A stretch of DNA of 64,000 nt, from contig OY726564.1 of the NCBI GenBank assembly GCA_963383645.1, positions 108,393,040-108,457,039 of the forward strand, in the 5' to 3' direction. The notes beneath the pieces are model-generated. The model ran no database searches. It was not told the origin of the DNA and worked only from the letters and a program-made list of their open reading frames with translations. This DNA comes from Muscardinus avellanarius (Eukaryota > Chordata > Mammalia > Rodentia > Gliridae). The translations under genes and the position numbers were made by a program. Below are positions 43,473 through 54,790 of the stretch, piece after piece; positions within the stretch are counted from its first letter, which is position 1; the number at the start of each line of letters is the position of its first letter.

Positions 43473-44190
43473 ATGTCTACAGAGAAATATTTTATGGTAA
43501 CTTGAGATAATATTGGGTATTTGTTAGAAGCTAAGGATGACTAGTCTGTCTTAGTCTTTGCTGTAGCCACTGGAGTAGTAACAATTATTTACTCCTTTTG
43601 ATGAAGATAGAGACCAAATTTAAATGGGAATAACCTTAACTATGCAAAAGTAAGTCCAGAAACTTTATTGGAAAAGACGAATGAAATATAAAAGAAGATT
43701 TACACTGTTTTAATTTGGTGGACAATGACGTAAGGAACCAAAATATCACAGTAACATTCTCAGGAGAAAATACTTCATGAGCACAGATGTGGGCACTTTG
43801 GCACATGTCATATGCCTGCATATTAATAGCGACCCAAGCCAATTCCCAGTAATTGTGCACACAAAACTATGAAACATGAATAAATATGAATGCCCTGCCA
43901 ATCTGAATTATACGAGAGCCCCTTTAATATTTTGGATATTGTATTTAAGAAACATATTCCTAATGGTATTTTCAAAAGGGAAATTCCTTCAGTTCACTTC
44001 AAAAGTCTTTTTAAATAATATTTCAACCAAGCATGATTAAAAAACTGAATGCCTACATACCAGAACTCTGTGCCTATTCCAGTCACTGCATTTCAGCACA
44101 TCTAGTATTGTTGTGAATGAGTCACTTCACTGTAATAATTTCCCTTTATATTGTGTAAAGAACATTGAGTAAGAGACTCAAGTTATTCAT
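43473..44190. other. Unique intron; unresolved minus-strand segment at 43640-43860
   Basis: The minus strand at 43640-43860 has a 74-codon frame that closes near an aataaa hexamer (ccaataaagtttctggactt). This could be a worn LTR or processed-pseudogene end; I could not identify it. Confidence 0.35.
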
Positions 44191-44194
44191 TCAT

Positions 44195-44401
44195 TCATTC
44201 ATTTTTGTGGTGCTAGGGATGGAGCCTAGAGCATTCTACCTCCAAGCTATACCCCCAGCCCTATTTTTTATTCTTTATTTTGAAACAGGGCCTAAGTTGC
44301 AGAGGGCCTCACTAAGTAGCTGAGACTGGCCACGAATCCCGATCCTCCTGTCTCAGCCTCCCAAGTACTGGGATCACAAGCGTGCGTCAGTGCACCTGGC
44401 T
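44195..44401 (-). mobile_element. B1-dID SINE, old type
   Basis: tgtggtgctagggatggagc to gtgcgtcagtgcacctggc. Target duplication ctcaagttatt / ctcaagtcatt. Confidence 0.94.
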
Positions 44402-44518
44402 CTCAAGTCATTATTGAATGAGATGAGCAAAATACCTTATCTCTCCATGCCATGAATTCTAAATTAGAAGGGTTCTTCTTTCATGGGAGGCACAGAAGAC
44501 ATGTACAAAACAGAACAG

Positions 44519-44714
44519 GAGCCCAGTGTGGCGGCCCAAACCTGCATCCCAGTACTTGGGAGGTTGAGAAGGAGGATTGCAGGTCTGTAGCCAACCTCAG
44601 CAATTTAGTGAGGTCCTCTTGCAACTTAGGAAGACCTATTTCAAACTTAAAAAATAAAAATAGGGCTGGGTGTGCAGCTCCGAATTAGAATGCTCTGGAT
44701 TTAATCCCCACTAT

Positions 44715-44718
<4 letters not shown>
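44519..44718 (+). mobile_element. B1-dID SINE with CA tail
   Basis: gagcccagtgtggcggccca to ggatttaatccccactataa. Target duplication aaacagaacagga / aaacagaatagga (after the CA run). Confidence 0.93.

Positions 44719-44766
<48 letters not shown>
44718..44766 (+). repeat. (CA)n at SINE tail
   Basis: About 24 CA units between the dID end and the target duplication. Confidence 0.98.
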
Positions 44767-44767
<1 letters not shown>

Positions 44768-44818
44768 TCTAGAAGAAACAGAATAGGATAAGAAGGATGG
44801 GATAAGACTAGGGAATGG

Positions 44819-44925
44819 GAGCCAGGCATGGTGGTGCATGCTTGTAATCCCATTACGTGGGAGGCTGACATAGGAGGATCGCAGGTTCACAGCCAGCCTC
44901 AGCAACTTGTGAGGCCTAAGTAAAC
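44819..44925 (+). mobile_element. B1 arm without dID
   Basis: gagccaggcatggtggtgca to cagcaacttgtgaggcctaa, then unique DNA. No dID arm follows. Confidence 0.88.
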
Positions 44926-45680
44926 TTAAGTAAACCGTGTAAACATCCCTGAGCTATATTCTTGTTTAGCCTTTCCAGGGGAGAGTATTATTTGCACTAA
45001 AACTATTCTTTACCATCTCATCCAACATTATCATGTGAAACCCTAGGCTGAAGGAATGAAAACCTAGGCTGTGGCACCGTGGTGGTCAGCTTGCTTGACC
45101 AAGGAGAATTTTGGTTTCCTATTGTATTAATGAGAATAGATATTTTAAAATAATAAACTGTTGCATGGAAAAGGCTAGAATATTGGAGAGCTCGATCTTT
45201 TGAGAATTCACCACATTTCTGTACTTAGCTCCAATCTACGTGCTAGAGTGGCTCGGGCACACATACTTGTAGGATGGCTTGTTTGGAGAAGTACTGCAGT
45301 CTAAGTGATACCAGTCAGCTGAATTAACGGGCTTTGGAGGTTTCTATTTCAGAGCAGCTGGATGCTGCTGACTTTTGATGAACAGCCACTAAAGCAGTAA
45401 AAGTGGGGTCTATTAGAAAATGTCCTACTGAAAATGGTGAATGAAGTCTTTAAAACACTCAGGGGCGAGGGAGTTAGCAGCTGTGTATGGAAGTGCAATA
45501 GGTAATTTTCTTCTCTGTGTTTGTCACTTTTCCTTTACAATATTGTTTTCTAATTCCATCTTTGAGCTCCCAATGAGTCCTCCAACTAAAGGTAAGGCAT
45601 TTGTTTATATGAGATCCTTTTTAAAAAACATATTTTGATATTTGTTCCTCTTTACTGAAAAGGGACATACTCATTCCCTA
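44926..45680. other. Unique intron
   Basis: Non-repetitive; a 65-codon plus-strand frame at 45441 shows no recognised motif. Confidence 0.4.
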
Positions 45681-45681
45681 G

Positions 45682-45900
45682 GTTTTTTTTTTTTTTTTTT
45701 TTAAGTGGTACTGGGATTGAACCCAGGGCCATTCTACCTCTGAGGTACACCCCCAGCCCTATTTTATTTTTATTTTGAAACAGAGTCTTACTAGATTAAT
45801 GAGAATCTCACTACTTGCTACGGCTGTCCTTGAACCCGTGAGCCTCCTGTCTCAGCCTCCCATGTACTGGAATTCCAGGTGTACACCACCAAGCTTGGCT
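45682..45900 (-). mobile_element. B1-dID SINE, diverged
   Basis: Poly(T), aagtggtactgggattgaac to gtgtacaccaccaagcttgg. Confidence 0.94.
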
Positions 45901-45919
45901 TCAAACTATCATTTATTAC

Positions 45920-46130
45920 ACCTTATTATGGGCTAACAGGTTTACACGAGTTATCCTTTAATGTACAAAAAAAATCTTTGGGAGTTGGAATCAACTCCAT
46001 CATATAGACAGAACCAAGAAGATGCTCTAGGGCTCTGCTCAAGTTTGCTCAGCAGGTCAAAAGCAGAACCAGGGCTGGAATCCACGCAGTATGATGTACA
46101 GTCTGTGCTTTTAATCATGCTATCCCAACC
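45920..46130 (-). mobile_element. MIR, antisense
   Basis: On the plus strand gagttatcctttaatgtac, ctcaagtttgctcagcaggt and aaaagcagaaccagggctgg, then aatccacgcag, give the reverse MIR order. Confidence 0.78.
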
Positions 46131-47015
46131 ATGCCTGCTATCCTTTTCTCTTTGTGTTTTGTATGATGGGATGTAATGGAGGAAAAAAAAAAGATTTGGA
46201 ATTATAAGGACTAGCCTTCTTATTTCTTCCTAAAAGTAACTAAAAATACTTTGACGATATACACACAATCCTTTATATTTTAAAGAAAATTTAGTTAGCC
46301 AAACTTATTGAGGGATTTATTGCAAACAAAGCCCATCAAGGAAAACACAAGCCTGAAACCCTGATACTGACAAGAATGTCTCAGCCCAGAATAGAGAGAG
46401 GCGAGGTGGTGGGTAACAAGGAGAATGGCCAGCCACTTCCTCACCACAACGCAGTGGTGAAAAAACTGACCGAACAGGAAACATCCCCGTAACAAGTGCC
46501 TGCTACTGAAGCCTTGGATAAAACAATGACAAAAGCCTCCAAAAGATACTCCTCAAGTAACCATTAACATCCCCAAGTGGGGAGATAATGACTTGGATTC
46601 TAGGAGACAAACATAAACAAAATTAAGATTTTAGGTCTTCCAAAGAATAATCTCTAAACAACTAACAAGCATTGGTAAGCCTAAAGTGCCTGCTTTGGCC
46701 ATTTCTATCTAGTTATTTATAAGATTTTAAAAAATCTCATAGCTGCATTTTAATGAGTTGTATTTTGCTATTAATTTAAAAAGATAGCATCTCTTTAGAT
46801 GTCCATACCTAGGCTCTAAGACTTTTATCTTAACCTTTTCTCTAACTGATTTAATCACAGAATTGGGGTACAGTCTTAGATGTATTCATACCATGATTTT
46901 AGTATTCACTGACCATTGAGAGAGAGATTTAGTCCTAATAAGGCCTTTTAAGACTAGTCTGGGGTTTCCCCTCATCAAACAAATGTTAACAGAGGGTACT
47001 GGAAAGAGAAAACAT
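46131..47015. other. Unique intron
   Basis: AT-rich, non-repetitive; nothing supported. Confidence 0.4.
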
Positions 47016-47017
47016 AC

Positions 47018-47163
47018 ATGACAGCCTACAGGCTCCTTGGAAGGTTGAGCAGGAGGATTACTTAAGCCCAGGACAAGAGGAGGGAGAGGGAAGGGGAGGG
47101 GAGGGGAGGGAGGGAGGGAGACAGAGACAGAGACAGAGGGAGGCAGAGGAGGAGGAGGGGACA
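47018..47163 (+). repeat. B1-arm scrap followed by (GGGA)n purine repeat
   Basis: ctacaggctccttggaaggt and gagcaggaggattacttaag are B1-like. Then GGGA/GACA purine units run from about 47078 to 47163. Confidence 0.75.
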
Positions 47164-47329
47164 CAGGGACAGACAAATATGTAGACCTATAGTAGAAAGA
47201 TGAACACTTAATCATTTACTAAGGACTAAATATGAACATGGTTCTGCACAAAACACTGTTCACTCTCAGCATCACTTATTAGAGAAGGGAAGAGAAAAGG
47301 GAAGAGCCTGTGCTATTGGTCTGTCCTCC

Positions 47330-47790
47330 TTCAGCCACCAAACACTGCAAGTCTGTCTTTGAAATGTCTTCCAGCTTCCTTTTGTCCTCTTGATTTCCAC
47401 TTGCATTTACTGCCCTAATCTGGGGCTTTTTATCTTCTCCTGGGGATTATGCAGGGACTTCCTAATTTATCTCTCTGACTCCTGTCTTTGCTCAACACTA
47501 TCCAGCTCACCATCACAGATTAATCTCCCTAAAACATTACTTTCCTGATGAATTGCTTTACTAGAGATCTTCAGACTGTTAGGCATTAAACAGCAACAAC
47601 TAAAACAAAACCACCTGGCCCTCCCTTACATACGCACTCTTTTCTGCCAACAACTCCCAGCCCGGCCTCAGTCAGTGACCTCTGACCTCACTGCCCACGT
47701 TCAGGACCTGGTGTCCATCTCTGCTAGTGCTGCCGGCCTGTCTGCCAAACCTTAGGGGGCCTTCATCTGCGCCCATAAAATCAGACCTAA
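47330..47790 (+). mobile_element. L2-like worn segment (possible)
   Basis: tccagctcaccatcacagat, taatctccctaaaacattac and ctgatgaattgctttactag are close to L2 3'-region text, but the match is weak. Confidence 0.4.
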
Positions 47791-48110
47791 GCAGTCATAT
47801 TTCTTTGATTTCCAAATATAGCTAATTCATATTACTTGATTTGATAGTCTTTAGTTTTGAGTAACAAACTATATTCCTGACCAATACTAGTGTTCTACAG
47901 TTGAGATTTTATGCTCCAACATTTAAATAGTGGTGATCTTGCCTAAGTTTTCAGACAAAATACGTTTTAATTGATAGACTTATTTAAATTTTAAGCATTT
48001 CTCCCACAATGTTTTCATGAGCTGTTCGCATCCACTGTTGCTTTTCTGTGGGTACACCAAGATTTGGGTGAGTAAGTTTCATGGGAAGTTGGGTTTAAAG
48101 GTATTGAGAG

Positions 48111-48319
48111 AACTCTGCGTGGTGGCTCACCCTCGTCATCGCAGCCTTCGAGAGGCTGAGAGGAGGATCATGGTTCGCAGCCAGCCTCACCTACTTAGTG
48201 AGGCCCTTTGCAACTCAAAGAGACCCTATTTCAAACTAAACAATAAAAAAAATGGGCTAGAAGTATAGCTAGATGGTAGAACGGCCCTGAGTTCCATCCC
48301 CAGTACTGAAAAAAATAAA
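48111..48319 (+). mobile_element. B1-dID SINE, old type
   Basis: actctgcgtggtggctcacc to gttccatccccagtactg plus an A-tail. Duplication attgagaga on both sides. Confidence 0.94.
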
Positions 48320-48628
48320 CATTGAGAGATTTTTTTTTCCTTCTGTACATCATGCTATTTAAAAATCACAAATTCCCAAGTTTTATTAGGAATACATCTA
48401 AATGTAAATAGATCAAATTTAAGTTTTGATATCTTTATTCATTTTCATTTAAAAAAATATCTCTTCAGCTTAATTTCTCTTAGTTTTTAAACTGCACGCT
48501 CCTATATGGAAAATTTCTGAAAGAACAGTTCCGGTTCTAATTTTTTTTTCTGTTCTAAGGGAATTCCCTAAACAAAGACTATAAGACAACAGTTTAAGGC
48601 AACCATAATGGCCTATATTTTAGTCCCT
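48320..48628. other. Unique AT-rich intron
   Basis: No recognisable feature. Confidence 0.4.
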
Positions 48629-48629
48629 T

Positions 48630-48770
48630 TTTTATGGTATTGGGGATATACCCCCAATCTCGTTTTTATTCTTTATTTTGAAACAGGGTCTCACTGAGTT
48701 GCAGAGGAAGGGCGTCACTAAGTAGCTGAGGCTGGCCACAAACCTGTGATCCTCCTTGTCTCAGCCTCTA
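48630..48770 (-). mobile_element. B1-dID SINE, truncated in both arms
   Basis: atggtattggggatatacc lacks part of the dID arm, and the B1 arm stops at ttgtctcagcctc. Confidence 0.88.
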
Positions 48771-49410
48771 CTTTTTAATTTTGAATTCAGATGCTAAAAT
48801 GACAATTTATTCATTTGCAATGAAAAACTGAGCACTAAATTTGCAGTATCCATGCAAGTGTGATCTGGCGGTCATTCCTTTCCTGAAGTCAAGCTCTATG
48901 AGAAATCAAACCATGAAACCAGTGGGAGATTTTAAACTGCAGATACAATTTGTTTAATGGTTGAGGAAGCAAGTCTAGTTTTCTATATTTGGCAGTTTCA
49001 ATAAATTATATTTTTCTTTAAAATGTTTATTTTGTCAAATACACTGTCATACAGTTGTTTATGATAGTCTCCTTTTGCCATTTCTAACATTTTATTTGTA
49101 GTTCCTTTTTTTGATCAAATAGTTGGTAGTTTTTTTTCCATTTTCATTAGAGTTTTTAAATAAAGAATTCTTCATTTTAGATTCTATTAGTTTATTTCTA
49201 TTTTCTATTTCATCATTATCCATCTTTATCTTCATTATATCATTTCTAAATATTCTCTGGGATTATTCCTTTCTCTTTTTTTCCTAACTTGAATTAAATG
49301 CTTAGCTTGTTAATTTTCAATCTTTCCCCTTTTCAATATAATAAACTAAAAACTTTAGTTGCCCTAGTTCAGTCCCCATCATCACCCCATGCCCCAACTT
49401 TATTACTATT

Positions 49411-49591
49411 ATTTTTTTCGGTACTAGGGGTTGAACCGAGGGGCATTTTATCTCTGAGCTACACCCAGCCCTATTTTTTATTGTTTATTTTGAAACAGGG
49501 TCTAAGTAGTTAAGGCTGTCCACAACTGCGATCCTACTTTCTCAGCCTCCCAAGTACTGGGATTACAAGTATGCACCACCACGCTCGGTTC
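49411..49591 (-). mobile_element. B1-dID SINE, internally shortened
   Basis: ttcggtactaggggttgaac to tatgcaccaccacgctcgg; part of the B1 end is deleted (gtctaagtagttaaggctg). Confidence 0.93.
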
Positions 49592-49735
49592 TATTTTTAA
49601 TTCTTTATTTTGAAACAAGTTCTCAGTAAATTGCGGAGGGCTTCACTAAGTAGCTGAGGCCAGCCTTGAACCTGTGATCCTCCTGTCTCAGCCTTTCAAG
49701 CACTCAGATTACAAGTGTGCACCATCATGCCCAGA
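49592..49735 (-). mobile_element. B1 arm plus linker of a SINE, dID arm missing
   Basis: ctatttttaattctttattt to tgtgcaccatcatgcccag joins directly to the previous copy, so the dID arm was lost or replaced. Confidence 0.9.
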
Positions 49736-49867
49736 ACCAAAGTTACTTTAAAAGCTTCTAAATTAAAGTTTCCTTTTTCCTTCTCCTTCTTTCCCCCCTC
49801 CTTCTCACTGAACCAGCCAAGCGCTGTGCCACGGACCTGGCCTCCAGTTCTGAGCACTGTTTGTTGT

Positions 49868-50027
49868 TTGGCAGCACTAGGGACTGAGCCCAGGACTTCC
49901 TGCATCCAAGCCGCAGTTCCCGGACCTAGCTTTGTTTTTTAAAAAGGATCCTGCTAAGTTTCCAGTCTGGCTTTGAACTCAAGATCCCCCAAGCACTGAA
50001 ATTACAGTGTGTGCCGCCACGCCCAGA
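49868..50027 (-). mobile_element. Diverged ID/B1-type SINE
   Basis: gcagcactagggactgagcc to gtgtgccgccacgcccag. Its dID part keeps cttcctgcatccaagcc, so it may derive from a less deleted ID arm. Confidence 0.8.
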
Positions 50028-50076
50028 TAAACCTAAGGTTTTTAGAGTATTTTTATTGTTAATAATTTCTAACTTA

Positions 50077-50284
50077 GAGCTGGGTGTGGTGGTACAGGCT
50101 TGTAGCCCACCATTTGGGAGGCTGAGACAGGAGGATCGCGGTTCGCAGACAGCCTCAGCTGCTTAGTGAGGCCCTCTGCAACTCCGTGAGGCCCTGTTTC
50201 AAAATAAAGAATCAAACACAGGGCTGGGGGTGTAGCTGGGAGGTGGAATGGCCCTGGGTTCCATCCCCAGTACCGCATAATGAT

Positions 50285-50326
<42 letters not shown>
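50077..50326 (+). mobile_element. B1-dID SINE, old type, (AAT)n tail
   Basis: gagctgggtgtggtggtaca to gttccatccccagtaccgc, then (TAA)n to 50326. Confidence 0.96.
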
Positions 50327-50327
<1 letters not shown>

Positions 50328-51751
50328 TCAGTTTGAGTTTTATCAGAGCATGCAATCTGCAGGACTAGAATGTGTTGTGCTTTGTTTTATGCTTCAGTCA
50401 GCTGTCACTTTTGATAAAGATCCGTATGTGTTTGAAGAGACTAATCACTGGACTGTGGGTCCACATGTGTCCACTAGTTCAAGCTCATTGTGCTTTAAAA
50501 AACATCTACTACACCCTTACTAATTTTCATAGACAGTACCTCAGAATCGCCAATGTATCCTTATTTCTATTTTCCCAAGTGGAATTTGAAGCTTTGTCAC
50601 TGGGTGTTATGTAAGATTATTACATCTTTCTAGTGATTTTTACATTTTATCTTGATTCAGGGATTTCTTTTACTTCTAATAATGCTCTTGATAGTCTCAC
50701 TTCCCCTCGTTTCACAGTTCTACTGACTTCCTTTCAGTTACTGTTCGCATGATACGTCTTGCCAGACCTTTGCTTCCAGCTGTCCTGGGTCTGGTGTGTT
50801 AGGTGTCTCTCATCAACGGCACGTAACAACAATCCCAGTCTGATGGTGTCTACACGCTAACATTTCCACATATCGTATTATCTGATGTGCTCAGATTTTA
50901 TTTTTACCATCTCATTGTGTTTCCCATTTACCTTAAGTTTTTTTTTCTAATTTTGCTTTCTCTGATTGATCAGATTTTTAAAATTTCATTATATCTTCCA
51001 CTGCTTTAAAAATCATTCATTTTACTTCTGCTCTTTCAGTAACTGTGCTTAACATCTTAACATGTCTACCTAAAGCTGAAAGCTAATCACTTATATGCTT
51101 CTCTTGAATAATTTAGCAATCTTAAAATACTTCTATTCCAATTATCTCCTTCCTTTCTCTGACATATTATTGTTGTCCACTATTTTCATTTTATCTTATC
51201 AGAACTGATAAAAACTTTCCCAGAGGATTTCCCCGCTCCCACCTTCTCTAGTAGGCCAGGCTGAGGTAAGTAAGACTTGTCTATTCTTGTCAGTGAGTAC
51301 ATTTTTTACCCTCATTGCCACTTCACCGAGGGCGTGACTCCCTCAGAGACCTCCAGTGGAAAAGCATGAGGTGGCGTTTTCATTTCCAGTCCTACACGCT
51401 GCTTAGACCCTTGGCCCATCTCCTATCTTCCTGACATTAACTCTCTGGGATTCTAAGATTGGTACCAATCTTAGAAGAATTTACGACCTGGATTTTTAGT
51501 TCTGTTTTCTTCTTTCTCTTCCTGGGGATTTCTTTTCCTTCCTGGGAGTTCAATCATTTTTTTAAAAAAGTATTTGTTATATTAGCATGACATTTCTACT
51601 TATTTCTACATGAGCTTTCAGGATATCTTGTCTATAATATTACTAGAAATGAGCATTTCAATTTTAAAATATGTCTCCCCCATGCTATGTGTACTTTTAA
51701 GAAATAAATAACTGTGCCAATACCAATACTATAGTAAACAGAGTCATGTAT

Positions 51752-51978
51752 GTTTGTATGTATTTGCAGTACTGGGGATGGAACCCAAGGGCATTCTACC
51801 TTCCAGCTACAACCCCAGCCCTATTTTTTTAGTTTTTTTTTTTTTTAATTTTTGAAACAGGGTCTCACTGAGTTGCAAAGGGCCTCGCTAAGTAGTTGAG
51901 GCTGTCTGGGAACTGCAATCCTCTGGTCTCAGCCTCTCGAATGCCGGGATTATGAGCATGAACCACCACACCTGGCTT
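51752..51978 (-). mobile_element. B1-dID SINE, old type
   Basis: tgcagtactggggatggaac to catgaaccaccacacctggc. Target duplication aaacagagtcatgta / aaacagagtcattta. Confidence 0.96.
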
Positions 51979-51995
51979 AAACAGAGTCATTTAGA

Positions 51996-52194
51996 AAAAA
52001 TTTTTTTTTCTGGTACTGGGGTTCCTGGAAGCCCTTCTACCTCTGGGCTACACTCCCAGACCTATTTTTACATTTTCATTTTGGAAACAGGGTCTCCTAA
52101 GCCAGTGCAGTGCGCGGCTGGCTTCGAACCTGCGCGATCCTCCTGTCTCTGCCTCCCAAGCGCGGGGATTACAAGCGTGCGCCACCACGCCCGG
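51996..52194 (-). mobile_element. B1-dID SINE, young type
   Basis: ctggtactggggttcctgg to gtgcgccaccacgcccggc. Target duplication gtcatttagaaa overlaps that of the previous copy. Confidence 0.97.
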
Positions 52195-52289
52195 CGTCAT
52201 TTAGAAATTTAAAAATGTTTCAGATTTGTAAATTACATTCTTGTTTTGCATAGTTATTCTATTAATTTAGTTCTTCATTAAGTTATTTC

Positions 52290-52496
52290 TTTTTTGTGTG
52301 GTATTGGGGATAGAACCCAAGGGCATTCTCCCTCTAAGTTACAACCCCAGCCCTATTTTTTATTTTTATTTTGAAACAGGATCTCACCAATTTGCAGAGG
52401 GCCTCACTAAGTAGCTGAGGCTGGCCTTGAACCCAGATCCTCTCATCTCAGCCTCCCAAGTTCTGGGATTCTAAGCATGCACCACCATGCCCAGCT
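52290..52496 (-). mobile_element. B1-dID SINE, old type
   Basis: gtggtattggggatagaacc to atgcaccaccatgcccagc. Target duplication cattaaRttatttc on both sides. Confidence 0.96.
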
Positions 52497-53100
52497 CATT
52501 AAATTATTTCAATTAATGAAACGACACAAAATCATTTAGATTCAGCTTAGAAAATATAAAGTGGTATACAATATAATCTACTTGATAATAACTGAAAATT
52601 GAAATAAAACTGCAGACTTTGGATTAGAGAACAGTAGTAGAATAAGCGAGAGAGGTAGGTGGAGTGGCTGGCAAGCATAATTTCAACAGTTTTGAAAAGG
52701 ACTGAATTTCAAACTTTTGGGTACCTAGATAGCATTCATTCATTCAGAGTTTTGAAGAGCCTCTTCTGGAAGATCCCCACCCAGCAGCAGCAGCAACAGC
52801 GGAGTCTCAGACGGTTACATAAGTAAGACTTTAAATGGGTAACACCGATCACCAACTCCAGTGGAAGACGGTATGATAAAGGCGGCAGATTCCTACACTA
52901 GCTGCTTCGGTCCATCCCCCACTTCTCATCGGCAAATCTCTACATGCATATTTGGTTCCCCTCAAAAGATGTGCTTTTAATTATGTCATCACCCCTAAGC
53001 CCATGAAAGATTTTATTCTCTCAGTTATTCCTCTCTTGTAAATTTAACCAACCTTGTTTCCTCCTTTACCTTAAACTGTGCATATATCTCCCCAGTCTTG
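52497..53100. other. Unique intron
   Basis: Non-repetitive apart from a short CAG-rich run near 52785. No exon supported. Confidence 0.45.
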
Positions 53101-53109
53101 AAATGGGTG

Positions 53110-54790
53110 AATCTTCCTTTCTGTCACAGATTTCTTCCGGCAAGAGGCTTAATGCATGGCCTCCACAGTCTCACTACCCACTGTTTATCTCCATATTCCA
53201 AAATCTGACTTCTGCCTCCTCCACTCCTCTGAAACAGCATCAATACTTCCAGGGCATCAAATCCAGCGGTCTTTTCTGGCTTCTCTTGTCACTAGTGACC
53301 GTGTTACTGACCTTTGCTGCTTCGACATTGTCGTACCACAGTATCCTGGCTCTCCTCCTGAGTTACAGTCACTTGGCCTCTTCTCCGTGTATCCCAAATG
53401 ACGGTGTCCTTCAAGGCTCAGTTCCATCCCTGCCTTCTGTCTTTCTCCAGTCTCAATAGTGGATCGCCCTTAGATGCTCTGAATGTCAGTGATCTTTCTT
53501 TTCTAGATGAATGGCTTCCACATCAAACTCTCTACCTGAGACTTAATTTCCAGTTGCCAGGTCTGCGTCTCTGTCTGCATATGTACCTGTCACCTCAAGA
53601 TCAATGTATCTAAACAGAAAACCTGGCTCCCTTTCTCACTTCTTTATCTCTTTTATAGTACCACTGTTCTTCCAAGTTCAAAAATTATCTCTGACTCATT
53701 TATTCCCCGTTCTCCTAATCTGCCACCAAATCTGTCACCAACAGATCACTTGTACTCTCTCTATCTTTAAATCTGTTTCTAATCTGAACTATGCAAACAT
53801 CTGTCTGCATGAGCAGTATTCTACCTGCTGAAAAGAGACTGACCCCTCTTTAAAGAGGTATTCACAATCTAATTTTAATAGTAAATAAACCAAGAGTTAT
53901 AGAGGCCTTAGTGTTAAGATGGAGACACGTGCCCAACATAGTGGGGTATGCTGTACTCTTAGAATCTGAGAGGCTGAGACAGGAGGATTGCATGTTGGCG
54001 GCCAGGTTCAGCCACTCTGTGAGACCTGTTTCAAAAATAAAAAATAAAATAGGGTGGAGGATGTAGCTCAGTGGTAGAATGCTCTTGGGTTCAATTCCTA
54101 GCACCATGCACAATAAAGTAAAGAAAACTAGAATAAAATAAAATAAAATTTAAGCACCTATTTCATACTTGGGCTAGGGCAATAGTTTTCAAACAGGCTG
54201 AATTGCTTTTAGTCTCTTCCACAGTGCTATGTTCAGATATGAATACTTAAAATAACCTTTTTAATCATATATTTTTCTTGCTCAAGAACCTTTAATTCTT
54301 CTCTACAGCTTGCAGAAAAGATCACTCATGAGCCTGTCATGAAAGGTCTGGGAGCGAGCACCCTCACACATCATCTCTCGTTACACAGACTCCATTCCTC
54401 TCAAGCCAGTTTACTCATTGAACCTGCAAATAATTTAATTTTCCTCATGACAGTGCTTTCATACAGACTCCCCCCAATTTTCATAAAAATCTACTCCATC
54501 CTTTTGAGATTCACATTAAATGCTATCTTCATAAGGCAATCATCAGTGTTCTTAATAGGAAACCATGTCTTCCTTCTTCTAATCCCCAAAGCAATTTTCG
54601 CCTGAATAAATAATTTCACAATTAGGTGCTGCCTTATTTCATTCTCTCCACTGCTGTTGTGGATTGTTACTCTCTTTGACTCGTACACAGCCCACGTTTT
54701 CTCCCCGGCAGGCGCTACGCTAGCAACTTTACCCGGTGCTTCTTTGCACTCACCTGCAACACCTAGCAGTGTCTGAAGCAAGACCTGACA
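53110..54790 (+). mobile_element. L2 fragment (ORF2 end and 3' region), split by a SINE
   Basis: Anchors in order: atctctgactcatttattcc (53687), caccaaatctgtcaccaaca (53724), aaatctgtttctaatctgaac (53769), then after the SINE ttgctcaagaacctttaatt (54279), gagattcacattaaatgcta (54505) and acacctagcagtgtctgaag (54762). All frames are broken. Confidence 0.55.
53928..54110 (+). mobile_element. B1-dID SINE in L2
   Basis: acgtgcccaacatagtgggg to gttcaattcctagcacca. Diverged. Confidence 0.92.

Larger units (their letters stand above)
48980..51560 (-). mobile_element. Ancient L1 (L1M-like), antisense, with SINEs inside
   Basis: Plus-strand anchors in reverse L1 order: atagttggtagttttttttc (49119), gattctattagtttatttct (49180), cagctgtcctgggtctggtg (50778), atttttaccatctcattgtg (50900), ttgctttctctgattgatca (50954), tatgcttctcttgaataat (51095) and ctgacatattattgttgtcc (51160). 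Boundaries are approximate. SINEs at 49411, 49592, 49868 and 50077 interrupt it. Sense-oriented to RASAL2. Confidence 0.65.

Noticed and set aside
53103..53831. Chain of overlapping plus-strand frames (118, 81, 71 and 75 codons)
   Set aside because: The region reads as a worn L2 element; frames are Ser/Leu/Pro-rich shadows.
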